This document shows positions 1 through 11,834 of a stretch of 64,000 nt of DNA, one piece after another (position 1 is the stretch's first letter; the number at the start of each line of letters is the position of its first letter). The stretch covers positions 2,328,441 to 2,392,440 of the forward strand of contig NC_031471.1 in the NCBI RefSeq assembly GCF_000006565.2, written 5' to 3'. Under the pieces are notes generated by a model. That model saw only the letters and a program-made list of their open reading frames with translations. It was not told the origin of the DNA and ran no database searches. Origin of the DNA: Toxoplasma gondii ME49 (Eukaryota; Apicomplexa; Conoidasida; Eucoccidiorida; Sarcocystidae). The translations under genes were made by a program, and so were the position numbers.

Positions 1-1
1 G

Positions 2-2774
2 CCTCCGTGGATGGTGAAGCTCTTTCTTCGTCTTCAGCTTCCTCTTCCTGCCTTCCTCAACATCAAACCGGAGGACTACTCTTCTTCTCTCCCTTTTTCT
101 TCTCCTTCCGCTTCTGCTCTTTCGTCTTCGCTGTGCACCTGGAACCGCCCCGTGCGCGTCTGGGGCGAGTACTTTTGCCGACGCGAGAAAAGGTGGATTG
201 CATGCACCTTCTTCCCTTCCTTAGTTCTCCACGATGCCGCCGACACCCTTGCAGGAAGAGCGACTAGGCGGCCTAGCCAGCCGTCCTTCTCTTCCTTCCT
301 CTCTGGGTACCTCTCTCGTTCTTCTCCATGTTCGTCTTCTCTCTCTTCTTCCTCGTCCTCTTCTCTCTCTTCTTCCTGTTCTAGAGGTAGCGTTCAGGTG
401 CGAGGCGAGACGCGAGGCTCCAGGGCAGAAGAGCGAAGGCGCGGAGAGGGCGAGAGAGGAGACGACGGCAGAGAGGCGAGAAGCGAAGGAAAAGAAGAGG
501 GAGGAGGCTTCATGTTTTTGCCCACATTCTCGCCGGGGCACAACAGACGGCTGCGCGCCGCTGAGAAGGAAGCGCAAGCAGCGACGGAGGCAAAAGGGAA
601 GGAAAGGCGAGAAAAAAAATCGGAGAAAGAAGAAGAACCCGGTCTCCTAGGCGCGTTACTGCTCTTGCGAAGAGGCAGGAAACGACGAAGCAGAGACTCT
701 TCTTCTTCCTGTTCTTCGTCGAGTTCGTCCTCTGAGTCTTCTGAGGAAGAAGACGCGGACGCCGGAAAACAGGCAAAAAGCAGAGCATGCAGAGAGGCAA
801 AAGCAGAAAACAACGAAGTGGAACCAACAGAGGCGGAGAGTGCCGGAAGAAACGCGCCAAGACAGAAAACGGATCCTGCCTCTTCCTTCGCAAGTTCTTC
901 TTTGTCTTCTGCTCGCTCATGTCGGTCTTCGTCTTCACCTTCTGCTTCATCAGCTTCTTCGTCTTCTTCGTCTTCATCAGCTTCTTCTTCGTGTTTGACT
1001 TCTTCTTTTCCTTCTTCATCTCTTTCTTCCTCCGTTCTGTGTCCTCAGACGGTCCTCCCGAGACATCTCAAAGTGACTCAGAGAGGAAACTTTTTCCCCC
1101 TTCTCATCGGCAGATCATCTCTGCTCTTTTTCTTCTTTTCCCCTCACGTTTTTTCTCTGTTGATTAGACCCTCCAGTGACTCTTCTTCCCTCTCTTCTTC
1201 TTCTTCTTCTTCTCTTTCGTCTTCTTCTCTTTCGTCTTCTTCTTCTCTTTCGTCTTCTTCTCTTTCGTCTTCTTCTTCTTCTTCTTCTTCTCTTTCGTCT
1301 TCTTCTGTTTTGTCTTCTTTCTCTTCTTCTTCTGTGGAGAGAGCGAGCATCTGGCACTCTCTGTCGGCGGCGCTGGCGGAGGCGCGGAGGCGCCAGAGCG
1401 AGTGTTCTCCAGACTTTATCGTGTCTTCTCCTTTCTTCTCGACTTTCTTGTCTCCCGGAGAAAGGACGCAAGGGAATCCGAAACACGTTGTAGCTGCGTT
1501 GTTTGCCTCTGTTCTCCTCCGCACAGTCGGCAAGACGCGCTTCTCCCTCCCTCCGGCGTTCTCCGACTTCTTCGAACAAGAACTGAAACTCCAACTCCAC
1601 CTGTGTCTACCTCCTTCCTCTCCTTCCTCTCCTTCCTCTCCTCCATCGTCTGCGTTGTGTGGAGGACCGCTCCGCTCTTTTTTTTCGGGGGAAAAGGCGC
1701 AGAGCGAAGGCGTTAAGGAGGAGCCAGAGGGAGGAGCGACACTGTCTGCTGCTTCTGCTTTTCCTTTTGAGGTCGAGGAGGAGCGGCACCAGCTCGCTTT
1801 CGAGTTCAGTCAGGCCTGGCAGAAAGCTGCTTCCTCGCGCTCTTCTCGCGCGCGAACGAGAAGAGACGAACGAGGAAGCAGCGCAAGTGCCATCTCCCGT
1901 TCTGGGGATCGAAACTCCTTCCCACCCCCCAGCAATCGAAAACGCATGCGGTCTAGTCAGTCGTCTTCTCTCTCTTCTTCTCTCTCTTCTTCTCTCTCTT
2001 CTTCTTCTGAGCTTGTCGGCCTCGATTTCCTACGGGCGTCTGGCCGATCGAAGGTCCAGCGACGCCCAGCGAAGCTGAGGTCAAGGTCCGTTTCTCCCAG
2101 GCCTCATTCTTCTCCTGATTCTCCTTCTTCGCTTCTTTCCTCTTCTCCTCTCCCTTCTTGCCTTTCGTCTTCTCCGTCTTCCTCTCTTTCTCCTTCCCCT
2201 TCTTCCTCGGATGCCCTGGCAGTCTCTGGCGCGAGGGAAGCCGGATCGAGACGCGGTGCGAAAACCGCCGCGCTGGTGCCTTCCTCGACTGGCGTCCTGC
2301 CAGGGGTGTCTGTACACCTCGACGGCCGGAAGCACGAGAATTCGAGAAGCGACGCGCAAGCAGAAGCGACGCGAAATGCCGGAACGAGGGAACAGAGGGA
2401 GGACGATGACGCGGAAGGAGAGCAGGCGAATTGCTTCGCGTCTCTCCCAGATGACGCTGGCTCGCCGCTGAACGCGGGAGAAGGAAATGTACGCTTCGTC
2501 CTCGCTATCGACGAAACAGAAAAAATTTCAGACGTCACCTTTCGATACGCTTCCAGGTAAGTCAAACTTGTGGCTCACTTCTGCACATCAGGTGAAGTGC
2601 ATACCCAAGGTGCTCGCATGCGGTAACTCACTTCGTTCGTCGATAAATAGATTCTGAAACTAGGCCTTTGAACACCAACAGTTAGGCGCATATATATATA
2701 TATATTTATATTCATAGACATATATATTTATGTTTGCATGAGTGTGTCGTTCAGTGTTGAGTATACAAATAAAT

Positions 2775-2813
<39 letters not shown>

Positions 2814-4644
2814 TAGATGTATTTGCATGCATGCGTGCATCCATATGAGTATTTCTATGCATTTTGAGTATAATCCCAAATGTAAATAATATAATTATAT
2901 GCATATGGACGTACGCATATGTATATATATATATTTATATATATGTAGGTGGGCAGATAGGGGGAAAGGACAGGATGAGCCTGAAGGTGACTGCATAGGT
3001 CGTTTCTACGGGGATGCTGAAAGTGTTTAGATTTCGTCTTTCTCTGTCCGCTGTTTTTCCTTTCCCCTGATTTTTCGTTTCTTTCTTTTTTTTCCTTCGT
3101 TTTCTTTTTTTAGCTGGCAGGAAGTTATGCAGCGACGTCGCCACCAGCTCCACGCATGGTGGGAATGTCCAGGGACTCGCGCGCTTTTCGAAAGTCCTGC
3201 AAAGAGGAGACGAAGGATGGAGGAGCGCGAAAGAGCGCGCGCGAAGACGGCAGAAAAAAGCGGAGAGAAAGGAGAAGAGAGTGGAGAGAAAACGAAAGCA
3301 CAGACAGCAATAGAGGACGCAGAAAAGGAATCGGAAGGAGGAAGACGGAACGATGATACGTCGAAGAAAAACTTTTCTTGGAAAGACGAAGAGAAAGGAG
3401 AAAGTAGCGAGGGAGACGAGAGCGAAAGCGTGATTGGCGGTGAGTTGGAGGGGGGAGAACGGGAGGGAGAGAGCGACGAAGAATTTATCATTTTTGACCA
3501 AGAAGACAGGGCGTCTGTCGAGCAAGCGCTGGAAGAAGAAGTGGACGGCGACGCCCCAGTCAAGGAGAAAGAAGAGACAGAAGATGCAGAAGAACAGGAG
3601 TACCGTCGTCTGTTGGAGCGCGAGCCTCTCCCGACAAGCAAATCTGGATTCTGGAAGCACCCGAAGTTCGTTCTTGCGTCCACGGTGAGCTCAGGTGTCT
3701 TGTTTTCGATTTTCTCGTGACCCCGCTCACCGCTTTCGTCGGTAGCTCCCCTCTTTCCCTGCACTGTCTCCTTTCCCGCGCGCCTTCCGCTCGACGAGCA
3801 CCCGGAAAGGAATGCATGTTGATGGGTTTCGTCACTTCTGCAGTCTGTTCCGTTCTCCAAGATTCCACTCATTCCTCGCTCCTCTGGAGTTCTTCATCGC
3901 CGTCTCCCTCGACTTGCGGCTTCCTCTGTTTCTTCGCTCAGCTGCGGCCATTCGAGTACTTGCCGCCGGGCACCAGGCCTGCGGCTTTCTTTCAAGGCGA
4001 GCTCGTCTTTCTCCGCAGAAGCGTCGCGCTGCTCAAAACAGAAGCGCAGTGGTCTCGCGCAGGCCGGCGGCTCTGCCCAGACGCCGTTCCTCTCCGTCAG
4101 GTCGCCAAGCGCGCGCTGCCCGCGAGGGGACTCTTCGCTGGAGGGCGCGCCGGAGGCCGCAGCTGGCGCCGCACGCAGTTCCGGAACCCAGTTCTGCAGG
4201 ACGAGAGGCGAGGAGAGGAGAGACGAGAAAAAGAGAGAACTGACGGAAGAGAAGAAGTGACGGAGCGAGAGAAAATTGGACTTTACGGAGAATGGCAGAC
4301 GGAGGAGAAACCGCCTCCTGAAGTTGAAAACGGACTGCTGCCTGACAACGGCCATGGCAACATAGAAGTCGGGAAACTGGTGAGCCTGCTTTTCGAAAAA
4401 GCGCCCAAATGTAACGAAGGTGGTGTACCTTGCGGGGACCAGCTGGGGAGACTCGAGAATCTAGAAAAACTACAAAGAGTGACGTAGACATGCATGCATT
4501 CAGGTATCGATCTTGATGCATACATACATACATATATACATACATATATACTTACATATATATATATATATATTTATACATGCTTATAACTGCAGACAAA
4601 CTCTGGGATATTCTGGTCAAGATATCAGTGGAGGTACGACTTCA

Positions 4645-4685
<41 letters not shown>

Positions 4686-5384
4686 AGGCATGAATGCGGA
4701 TGTTTAGGTAGCTGTATAGGGACTGGTTTTAGGTGGGTATGTGTTTGCGTATGCCTGCAGGCTTTTTTGTGTGTACATGCATGCACAGTCTGCATGAAAT
4801 GCGCTCGACAGTTTGGAGCGTGGATCTGTGTGTTTTCCCTGTCTTTGAATTACCCTGTTTCACTTCTGTGTTTTTTGCAAGCGTCTTTCTTTTCGTCTCG
4901 TCTCTGTGCGTTTCAGGGCCAGGTCCCCATCGGCGCCGTCCACATCTCCCTCACAGACTTTCACTGTTCTGCTTCTTCTTCTTCTCTCGCTTCTTCTTCT
5001 TCTGGGAAGCAGGCGACGCCTTTGAGTGTGGCGAGTCTGGGAGGAGCATTGGTTGCGGCGGCTGTGAAGTGCGGAGTGGAGTTCAAGCCCGCAGTTGTCG
5101 CGTTCGAGAGAAAGAGCGTTTCGCTTTCTGCTCCCGCCTGGGTGCCTGTCAGAGACGGCGTCGTGGTGCTGGAGGCCGACGAGGCTCGAGTTCGCGAGGC
5201 TTGGAGAGAAGAGCGCGAGAAGCGCGAAGAAGCTGCGGAGAAGCGGCGCCGGAAGAGAGAAGCGCGGGAACGAGAAGACACCCTGAAACAGTGGCGTGTC
5301 TTCTGCAGAGCGCTTCTCTTCTGGAAGAGCCGCGAGGCAGAGCAAAGACTCGACGGAGGCAGAGAAGACGGCGAACGCGTCTGA
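2..5384 (+). CDS. XPC/RAD4-like DNA damage recognition protein (5' end outside window)
   Basis: Nucleotide-excision-repair damage sensor that binds distorted DNA through beta-hairpin domains (BHD1-3). Exons inferred: 2-2556, 3114-3684, 3942-4379, 4917-5384; all junctions keep phase and give 1,343 visible residues. The first exon is open from base 2, so the gene probably starts upstream. It is mostly Ser runs around a transglutaminase-like (TGD) core: ALFASVLLRTVGKTRF near residue 505, then FVLAIDETEKISDVTFRYAS at the exon end. Exon 2 carries LEREPLPTSKSGFWKHPKFV, the BHD1 entry signature. Exon 3 has GTRPAAFFQGELVFLRRS (BHD1/2) and LYGEWQTEEKPPPEVENGLL (BHD2). Exon 4 has GQVPIGAVHI and GVEFKPAVVAFE...VRDGVVVLEADEA (BHD3), then a basic coiled-coil tail. 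The TGD is split by long Ser and acidic insertions. The BHD motifs make the family assignment secure; the 5' structure is not visible. Confidence 0.9.
2690..2952. repeat. (TA)n-rich microsatellite cluster in XPC intron 1
   Basis: Several TA/ATAC tracts lie inside the 557-base intron between exons ending at 2556 and starting at 3114. The intron ends in a pyrimidine tract and TAG. Confidence 0.85.
4509..4684. repeat. (TA)n and (ATAC)n microsatellites in XPC intron 3
   Basis: Two TA-rich tracts, about 4511-4580 and 4646-4684, sit in the 537-base intron 4380-4916. The short open frame across them (poly Tyr-Ile) is a repeat translation, not a gene. Confidence 0.85.
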
Positions 5385-5603
5385 ACAGAGAGGAGGGAGT
5401 CTGGCCGTCGGGAACCACCGAGATCGACACTGGAGCGAAACGGAGCCAGAAAGGCCAGGGAGGCGCCACAGACGCAGAGTGCCGCACACGCTGCAGGACC
5501 TGCTGCGCCAACGGCCGAGGCAGGTTCTCCACCGTAGAGAACTTGGCGGAAAACAGGAAAGGAAAGAGGAGATGGAAAAGAGAGACAGATGCTCCTGACG
5601 GGG

Positions 5604-5660
5604 AACAGAAAAAGGAGGGGAAGGGGGGAGGAGGGGAAGGGGGGAGGAGGGGAAAGGGTG
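5604..5660 (+). repeat. G-rich purine tandem repeat
   Basis: Repeats of GGAGGGGAAGGGG type, one strand almost wholly purine with runs of four to six G. It begins about 220 bases after the XPC-like stop, so it probably lies in the 3' UTR or just beyond. Confidence 0.75.
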
Positions 5661-5662
5661 GA

Positions 5663-5750
5663 ATCAAGTTCGTTGCCTGGGGGATTGTTACGTTCCGTAC
5701 AGTTGTAGGCAAAAGGTATGTTAGAGACTTAGACTAGCGTTGGAGCACAT
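5663..5750 (+). repeat. Dispersed repeat, copy A (partner at 16604-16692)
   Basis: By eye about 80% identical to the segment at 16604-16692 over roughly 88 bases in the same orientation. Shared words include ATCAAGTTC, TGCCTGG, CCGTAC, TGTAGG and GACTAGCG. Probably an organelle-derived fragment or a decayed interspersed element; its source was not recognised. Confidence 0.6.
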
Positions 5751-6410
5751 TGTTTCATTCGATAGTCCACGCTCAATCTTACCACACATAATCCTTTTGT
5801 GATCCCAGACGGGTTTAATAAGTAGTCCTTTGTATACAGCGCTTTGAGATCAGACTAAGGGCGAAAAGGGAAGTGTGTTTCAAAGAACAAGAGAAAGACA
5901 GGGTATCGGTAAAGAAGTGGATACGCTGAAGAAACGGCAGAAGGATGGAGAGAGAGGCGAACGAGGAATTGGAGGTGTGGGGAGAAAGGGACGCTGAAGA
6001 AGCGAGGCCAGAGAAAGAAAAAAGAAGGGGATCAAGAAAGCAGGTGAAAGTGCTGAGAGAAAGCTTTTCAGAAAGACACGAAGGACACGGAGATTCAGCT
6101 GAAAACACGGGGGGTTTGTCGTTTTTATTCAAACACCTTTCCCGAGATTCGCTGCTGTTATTTCTCATTTCTCGAAAAACGCTTTTAAAGGTTTTCCGTA
6201 GCTCTGCATGCAACAGGCTGTTGCCTGCTCAATTATTGGGTCCTCCTTTCTGCTCTCATCCTCTGCTTTCTGTTGTCTTCTCTGGATTGCTCTCGCCGTC
6301 CCCATCCCGCCTCGTCCCTTTCAGTGCCTTCTCTCGTGGTTTTCCTCTGTTCACAGTGTTTTTCCATTTTCTTCCGCCTGATCATATCTGAATAGGCATC
6401 TTCCGATACA

Positions 6411-6494
6411 TACATATATATATATATATATGCTCTATGTGTACAGATATCTATCTATCCACCTATCCAGATATATATATATATATATATATAT
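6411..6494. repeat. (TA)n microsatellites
   Basis: Two TA runs, about 6415-6431 and 6470-6494, separated by ATCT/ATCC-rich sequence, in the convergent spacer. Confidence 0.8.
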
Positions 6495-8174
6495 GCAATA
6501 GCAGCAACAAATGTGGAGAAGATGCGATGTGAATTGTCACCGCTTAGTTCGTGTGGGCTGTCTGTAGAGAGGCGTGCCGGAGCAGTCTCTGATTTCGAGA
6601 GAATTGCCGTCGGCGTCTGGTCTTAGTAGACAGCGGAACGCGCACTGCTTTCTCGATCAAAAGTCTCTGTGACGTTTCTCGACACGGAGCGAATATTTCC
6701 AGGTAGTTTTGAAAACGGTGAATGGTCCAAGTCTAAAGGCGCCGTTCTACGCCCGCAAACTAGAAGGAAGAGATGAAGTTCTCTGAAATGCACATACTGG
6801 CAATTGTGTGTTTCTGGATGTAACGCCGAGACCGACGGTCGACTGCACTGCGACGTCCCCCGCCAGGCCATAAAGAACGAAAAGATTTACAAGTGCTGAG
6901 TAGCAGTGATGGTGTCTGCAGCAGATATTTCTTGTCTGCTTCGAAAAGAGTCACACGCGTCTGTTTGATGAGAATCACCTGAAGGCTGCGGCCTCCGTAC
7001 TTGCGCGGCGCTTCGTGTTTCTCTCCGCCAGTGCTCGCGTACGTGAGACGCGGGGAAAACTTTTCGTCTGCGGCAGATCGCGGCACAACAGCCGACGCAG
7101 TGTGCAAAGGAGAGCGACCGAAATGTCGCCACTGCTTCGTTTCCCTGACGGGGTGACGAAGAAAAGACAGACCTCGCGAGAGCTCGATCAAGGAAGCGAG
7201 GACCACGGCAAGAACGGCGAAGCATCTGTCGCGAGGGGATGGAGAGAGTTGGGGAACAAGAGACTTTTTTGCACAACACTGGCGCTCTTGAACAGCTTTT
7301 TCACGGTGTGCTCAAAGTCTCTTTTCCTGGAGAGATCTCCGTTAGAAGCAGACTGCGAGGGCATTTATACGGAACCTGCGTACGCTCTCGGCAGTGTTTC
7401 TAACACAAGTACTCCACCGTCAAAAATTCACCTGTAGACGTTTCCGGAGAAAAACCGTGAGGCTCCGGAGCACGAAGTTCGCATATAGTAAACCTGTTGT
7501 GAGTGGCTCTGCGGTTGCGGTTGCGGTTGCTCCACATGGTAACACAGGGCACTGGGAAAATGTCGCTTCGTTGTATCTGCGGTCTGCGTGCACCACGTTT
7601 ATCACCGTCAGCTTGACCTCGGCGTATCAGAGGTTGTATTCTTTCTTCTAGAACAAGTTGGAAAGTTCCACTTTCCCTCTGACCTGTTTCCTCCAGCTCC
7701 GGGGTCTTCCCTGGCTTTCTCCCGCTCCATCGGCTCTCCGAACGTTCACTGTCGCTGCTGGATTCTCTGTGCACCTCGCTTTCTCGCGTGTCCGCCCAAA
7801 TTCGCGGACCGCGCACTACGCGAGGTTTTCTCCAGATCTAAAGTTTCTTGTGTCTTTCTGCGGATTTCTTCGGTCAGTGCTTTGCACCGTGTCTGCACTC
7901 GCCTCCCTCAGCACAGTGGCGCTTGGTGCCGACAGAAAGCCAGTTAAGGTCTAAACGTCTTCCGCTCTCCACTGCAGCTGGAATACGTGTATCGAAGCAG
8001 AACTCTGGACTCCGCCTTCATCTAACAACAACGCGTGTGTCACCTGAGGGGCACCTTCACTCTTTCCACTTCTTCCATGGGTGTGCCACCAAAAAAAACA
8101 ACAAGCGCGTCCTCTGCGCGTTTCTTTGCTCCATCTTTTTTCCTGTTACACCCTCACATCGTTTGCCCTCTTGC

Positions 8175-10352
8175 CTATCCGCGGTTTTCGGGTTGGCCTT
8201 TGAGTTGCTCCTCGAGAAACGCGACTTTTTTCTCGAGAACATCGCTGTACCTCTCCATGTCGACCGCGTAGTTTTTCACCGTCTCCAACCTTTGTTGGGC
8301 TTTCAACAGGTGAGACTGCTTCTGTTGGGCGTCTTTCAGAAGCGCCTCGTTCCTCTTTCGTAGCGTTTTGGTGACCGCGGCTTCGTCAGTCATTCTGCCC
8401 TCATTCAAACGGAGGCGCTCTAACAGCAGACCGACGTCCCCCTCAACAGTTTCCAGCTTCTTTGACAGCACTCGCTTCTCTGCCTGGGCCTGTTGTAACC
8501 GTCTCTCTGCGTCCATCGCAGCGATCTCTGCGTCGGTCGAACTCGCCATATACCCTCGAGGCAAGGGTGGAGGCGGAGGAATGGAATCTCGACTCTGAGT
8601 AGCTTTCCCTGCACCCTGCTCACTGAGAGTATGTTGACTCTGGCCAAACAACAAGGGAGAAGTTCTCGCCCCGGTCTGGCCCAGAGTTCCAACGTCTCCT
8701 ACATTTCCCGCCACACTGGCTACACCGCCTGCCAAGTCCTGAAGAGTCGGAGCGAGTGGCAGGTTCAGAGTGAAAGGGCTTCTATCCCCGAAGAAGTACG
8801 TGGAAGGGGGTAGCCTGGCGCCTGCTGAGGCGGTGGTGCCCGGAACTCCCAGAGCGCTCGCTGCGATTTCCCGTTCGAGCTCCGCGTTCGAGGCTCGGAG
8901 TCGCAAGAGTGCGGGGTACAGTTCGTCGATCTCTTGCTTGAGCTCGCGACTTTCTTTCTGGAGTTCTCGCGTGGATTTTTTCCCCTGACGCGCCCGAATG
9001 GCGTGCAGTCGCATGCTGAGGCTCTTCAGGTCGTTCGCGCGTCGCTTCTGCTCCTCGACGCCTGTCGCCTCCTTTTCAGAGCGTTTTTCGGACAACCCCG
9101 GCGCTGGTCCAGAGCCTCGGCCTTCCTCCTTGACCACCCAGTCGTTCGGGGCAATCGTGAGGTTTCCTTGCCCTGCCTCATCGCCGCCTTTCCTCCCATG
9201 AACCCAGGCCGCCACCCGACCCCTCAAGAGTCTCCAGGTCACGTACGCGACGAGGACCGCAGCCAAAACGCTCGCCACCGTCAACCCCGCAGGGGTTCGT
9301 ACGGCCTGTGCAACCAGGCGTTGCACACTTCTGTCGACCTTTTTGTGCGCGTTCTTCGTGGACCCCGCCCTGCCTCCTCCGTTCTCGGCTTCGACTGCAC
9401 GAATCGCTCGCCCGCGGTGAAGCGCCGCATGCAAGTTCCTTCCCAAAACCGGCCCTTGGCTGGCGCCTGCTTCTGCCGCCGAGGCGCGGGAGAGGCGATG
9501 CCCTCGTCGACCTCGGTGAGGAGCGCTGTGATGCGGAGGGGGAGTGTCCTGGGGCGCGCCTGGGCCGCCGACAACAGTGGCTGCGTTGCCACCCGGACTC
9601 TCCGGAGCCGGGGAGGGCGAGCGCCGACTTGCGAGGGCAGAGGCGTCAGAGCGCACAAGAGAAGAAAAAAACGCTTTCGACCGCTTCAACTTGCTGACTT
9701 GGCCGTGACCAGAGCGCCGGCGGAGGGTGCGCAGGTCTCGGTCTGTTCGGAGAGTAGGAGTTGCAGCGAGCGGCACCTCGAGGTCTTCCAGACTCGCAGG
9801 GTGTTTCTCGGACTCTTCCGGACGTGGAGTGCGTTTTTCGGAGTCTTGGAGCTCCTGCTGACTTCCCCGAGGCTCGAGTGAGGACTTTCGCGATCTGCTG
9901 GATTCCTCGCGGTCGATGGTGGGCGTCGTCGAGTGGTCCACGCTGGAAGCGTCAGCCAGCACCAGCGCTGGGGCAACAGGTTCTGCGGACAGCGGTGTAG
10001 CGAAGCGCCTCTCTCCGGGGGAATGGTCCGGAGAGGAGAGAGCAAGAGAAAGAAGGAGAAGGGAAACGGCGACGGCGAAAGTGGAGCAGCTTGACAGAAA
10101 GCAAAACCGAAACAGACGGAGCTGAGGAGAACCCACGCGCACACGCACAGAGAGTCCGCGCCCAGAGGGGAAAAAGGGACCTGCGCGGCTCGGGAGGCCC
10201 GCGGCACGACGGTGGGATGGAAAAGAATGGAAAGACGAAGAAGCCGCTGAGCAAGAAAGCGACAGAAAGGAAAAAGAAGGCGGGGGTGCCGCCATCGTTA
10301 GACGAGGCTCCCGCCTCCTAGAACCGTTGAGGCGGGAGGAGCCGAGACTCAT
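8175..10352 (-). CDS. Putative membrane protein with C-terminal coiled coils, single exon, 725 aa
   Basis: Not recognised as a named family. Residues about 79-106 form a hydrophobic segment (FAVAVSLLLLSLALSS) behind an N-terminal extension, probably a signal anchor; an internal Met at residue 20 is another possible start. A second membrane helix lies at about 354-376 (TVASVLAAVLVAYVTW). Between them is a long basic, Ser/Pro-rich low-complexity region. After the second helix come two heptad-rich stretches, about 447-505 and 602-720, the latter ending in KKVAFLEEQLKGQ. Two hydrophobic segments plus coiled coil resemble many secretory-pathway or dense-granule proteins of Toxoplasma, but that is inference. 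RRLQQ at the start of the second coil matches the Golgi-protease RRL word only superficially. No intron is needed. It converges on the XPC-like gene and is divergent from the next gene. Confidence 0.75.
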   Translation of the reverse strand: MSLGSSRLNGSRRREPRLTMAAPPPSFSFLSLSCSAASSSFHSFPSHRRAAGLPSRAGPFFPSGRGLSVRVRVGSPQLRLFRFCFLSSCSTFAVAVSLLLLSLALSSPDHSPGERRFATPLSAEPVAPALVLADASSVDHSTTPTIDREESSRSRKSSLEPRGSQQELQDSEKRTPRPEESEKHPASLEDLEVPLAATPTLRTDRDLRTLRRRSGHGQVSKLKRSKAFFSSLVRSDASALASRRSPSPAPESPGGNAATVVGGPGAPQDTPPPHHSAPHRGRRGHRLSRASAAEAGASQGPVLGRNLHAALHRGRAIRAVEAENGGGRAGSTKNAHKKVDRSVQRLVAQAVRTPAGLTVASVLAAVLVAYVTWRLLRGRVAAWVHGRKGGDEAGQGNLTIAPNDWVVKEEGRGSGPAPGLSEKRSEKEATGVEEQKRRANDLKSLSMRLHAIRARQGKKSTRELQKESRELKQEIDELYPALLRLRASNAELEREIAASALGVPGTTASAGARLPPSTYFFGDRSPFTLNLPLAPTLQDLAGGVASVAGNVGDVGTLGQTGARTSPLLFGQSQHTLSEQGAGKATQSRDSIPPPPPLPRGYMASSTDAEIAAMDAERRLQQAQAEKRVLSKKLETVEGDVGLLLERLRLNEGRMTDEAAVTKTLRKRNEALLKDAQQKQSHLLKAQQRLETVKNYAVDMERYSDVLEKKVAFLEEQLKGQPENRG

Positions 10353-11834
10353 TCAGGGCGACACGCAAAGAACATCGCGAAACGCGGCAGCCATTGCAGC
10401 TCGACATTCTTGCCAGAACGATTGAAGGGTCTCTAAGGACGGACAGGGAATAAAACCTTGTGTTTCGGTGGAAAAGAGCAAAAATTCACGCTTTACTTTG
10501 CGTGGGAAAAAAGCTGCATTCTAGGTTGCAAGCTCGACTGCTGGGGCCCAGAGATGCGCGGCACTGTCGTGCCTCACACAGGCGTCACGTCAACGCGTCG
10601 GTGTCCGACTTCGTCGGGAATTTCGGATTTGGAGTTACCTCGACCGTGAAAAAAAGCTCGAAAACGGTGAAAACACGTTTCGTGTGGAGGGGAAGTGCTA
10701 AAGCGAGGTTGTTTCCAATCAATGGTTCTTTCTTATCTAGACCGGAGAAAAACGGGAATTCCCAGCGGCGACGAATCAGCCATGGGCACCTTGCCCTGAG
10801 ATCGGGCTGCGGAGAAATAGACATTCCTGCATTTATGATTTTCTCGCTTTTCACCCTTTCGAGCTTTTTCCGGGCTTATGTCTCGCTTGTTAGCTTCCGG
10901 TGAGGGTAAAGGAACAGAGAAATGTCAGTGTGCCACCCAGTGCTGCTGCTCTGGCTATAGCAGAGCTTGCTCTTCCTTGACACTCAAGAGCCAGCAGAAG
11001 CTCTCTAGGAGACACAGGTGAAAAGCCCGTTCGTCTGATAGTGCTTCATTCTCTAACACGGTTGGCTCAAGTTGCTTTTTTGATTCGCGAAAGGTCTTCT
11101 GAGGGGACTTGAACCGTTATTTTGACAGGATGCTGCATATCTTTATAAATGAAAACTAGTAAAGGCAAAACCGAGTTTGTCCGACACGCCAGTCTTACCT
11201 ACATTTGTCGCGCGCCCGCAGCCGTACGCCGTAAGAGTTTATTATCCTGAAAAAAGAAAGAAACCAGTAACCTGACGAGGTGTCGCTGAATCCACACTTA
11301 CGCATCGACTGCAGCGTCGCTTCACATAAACACAGGAGTTACTGCGCACGCCCTGTCCGCGATCCCGCTTGAAAAATCAATCTCTATTCGACCTGCCGAG
11401 GCGGAAGGCGAGACAAGAAACTAAAAAGTCAACGTAGGACGGGAAACTGTGCTTGGAGGCGCCTCAGTCTAGACAGCTGTGGGCCGGGTACTTTTGCGCA
11501 AAGGAACGGCCCTCTTCGTGTGATGTTTGGCTTTTTTGAGGGTCTCACACCGTACGGTGCAGTCCTTGGTTCACAGAACCCGCCTTTTTTCAGGAAACTC
11601 CACATCACCAACCGTCGGCCGAGCTGTTTCTTGAACGACGCGGCAACTGGACACCCTCAGCAGCGCCCGCAGAGAAAGCTATCTCTCTCGATACACGGGT
11701 TCTTTCGCGTGCACCTCGAACCTTTCAGTTCTTGAAGTCTTTTTTCTCAAACATGAACAAAACTCTTTCCACCAAGATACGTAAGACGACTCTCGGTTGC
11801 CGGCAGGCTGTCCCGCTCTACTGGTCAGTGTACG
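10353..11834. promoter_or_regulatory. Divergent intergenic region, probable bidirectional promoter
   Basis: It separates a minus-strand gene starting at 10352 from a plus-strand gene whose first recognised exon starts at 11835. Short frames (for example 10460-10903 plus) show no domain or splice support. A non-coding 5' exon of the plus gene may lie here but was not identified. Confidence 0.45.

Larger units (their letters stand above)
5385..8174. other. Convergent spacer and 3' UTRs between XPC-like gene and the minus-strand gene
   Basis: Both flanking genes end here. Contents seen: a G-rich purine tandem (about 5604-5660), a fragment shared with 16604-16692, and TA microsatellites. The longest frames (for example 6760-7206 on the minus strand, 148 codons) lack splice or domain support. 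I see no convincing gene. Confidence 0.6.

Noticed and set aside
1144..1600. Minus-strand Glu/Arg frames opposite the Ser-rich exon
   Set aside because: They are antisense of the TCT/TCC repeats in the XPC-like exon and have no splice or domain support.
6760..7206. 148-codon minus frame in the first convergent spacer
   Set aside because: It has some protein-like composition (GGRSLQVILIKQTRVTLFE) but no domain, repeat support or splice partner.
10460..10903. 147-codon plus frame in the divergent spacer
   Set aside because: Composition is unlike its neighbours and no motif was seen; more likely promoter/5' UTR.
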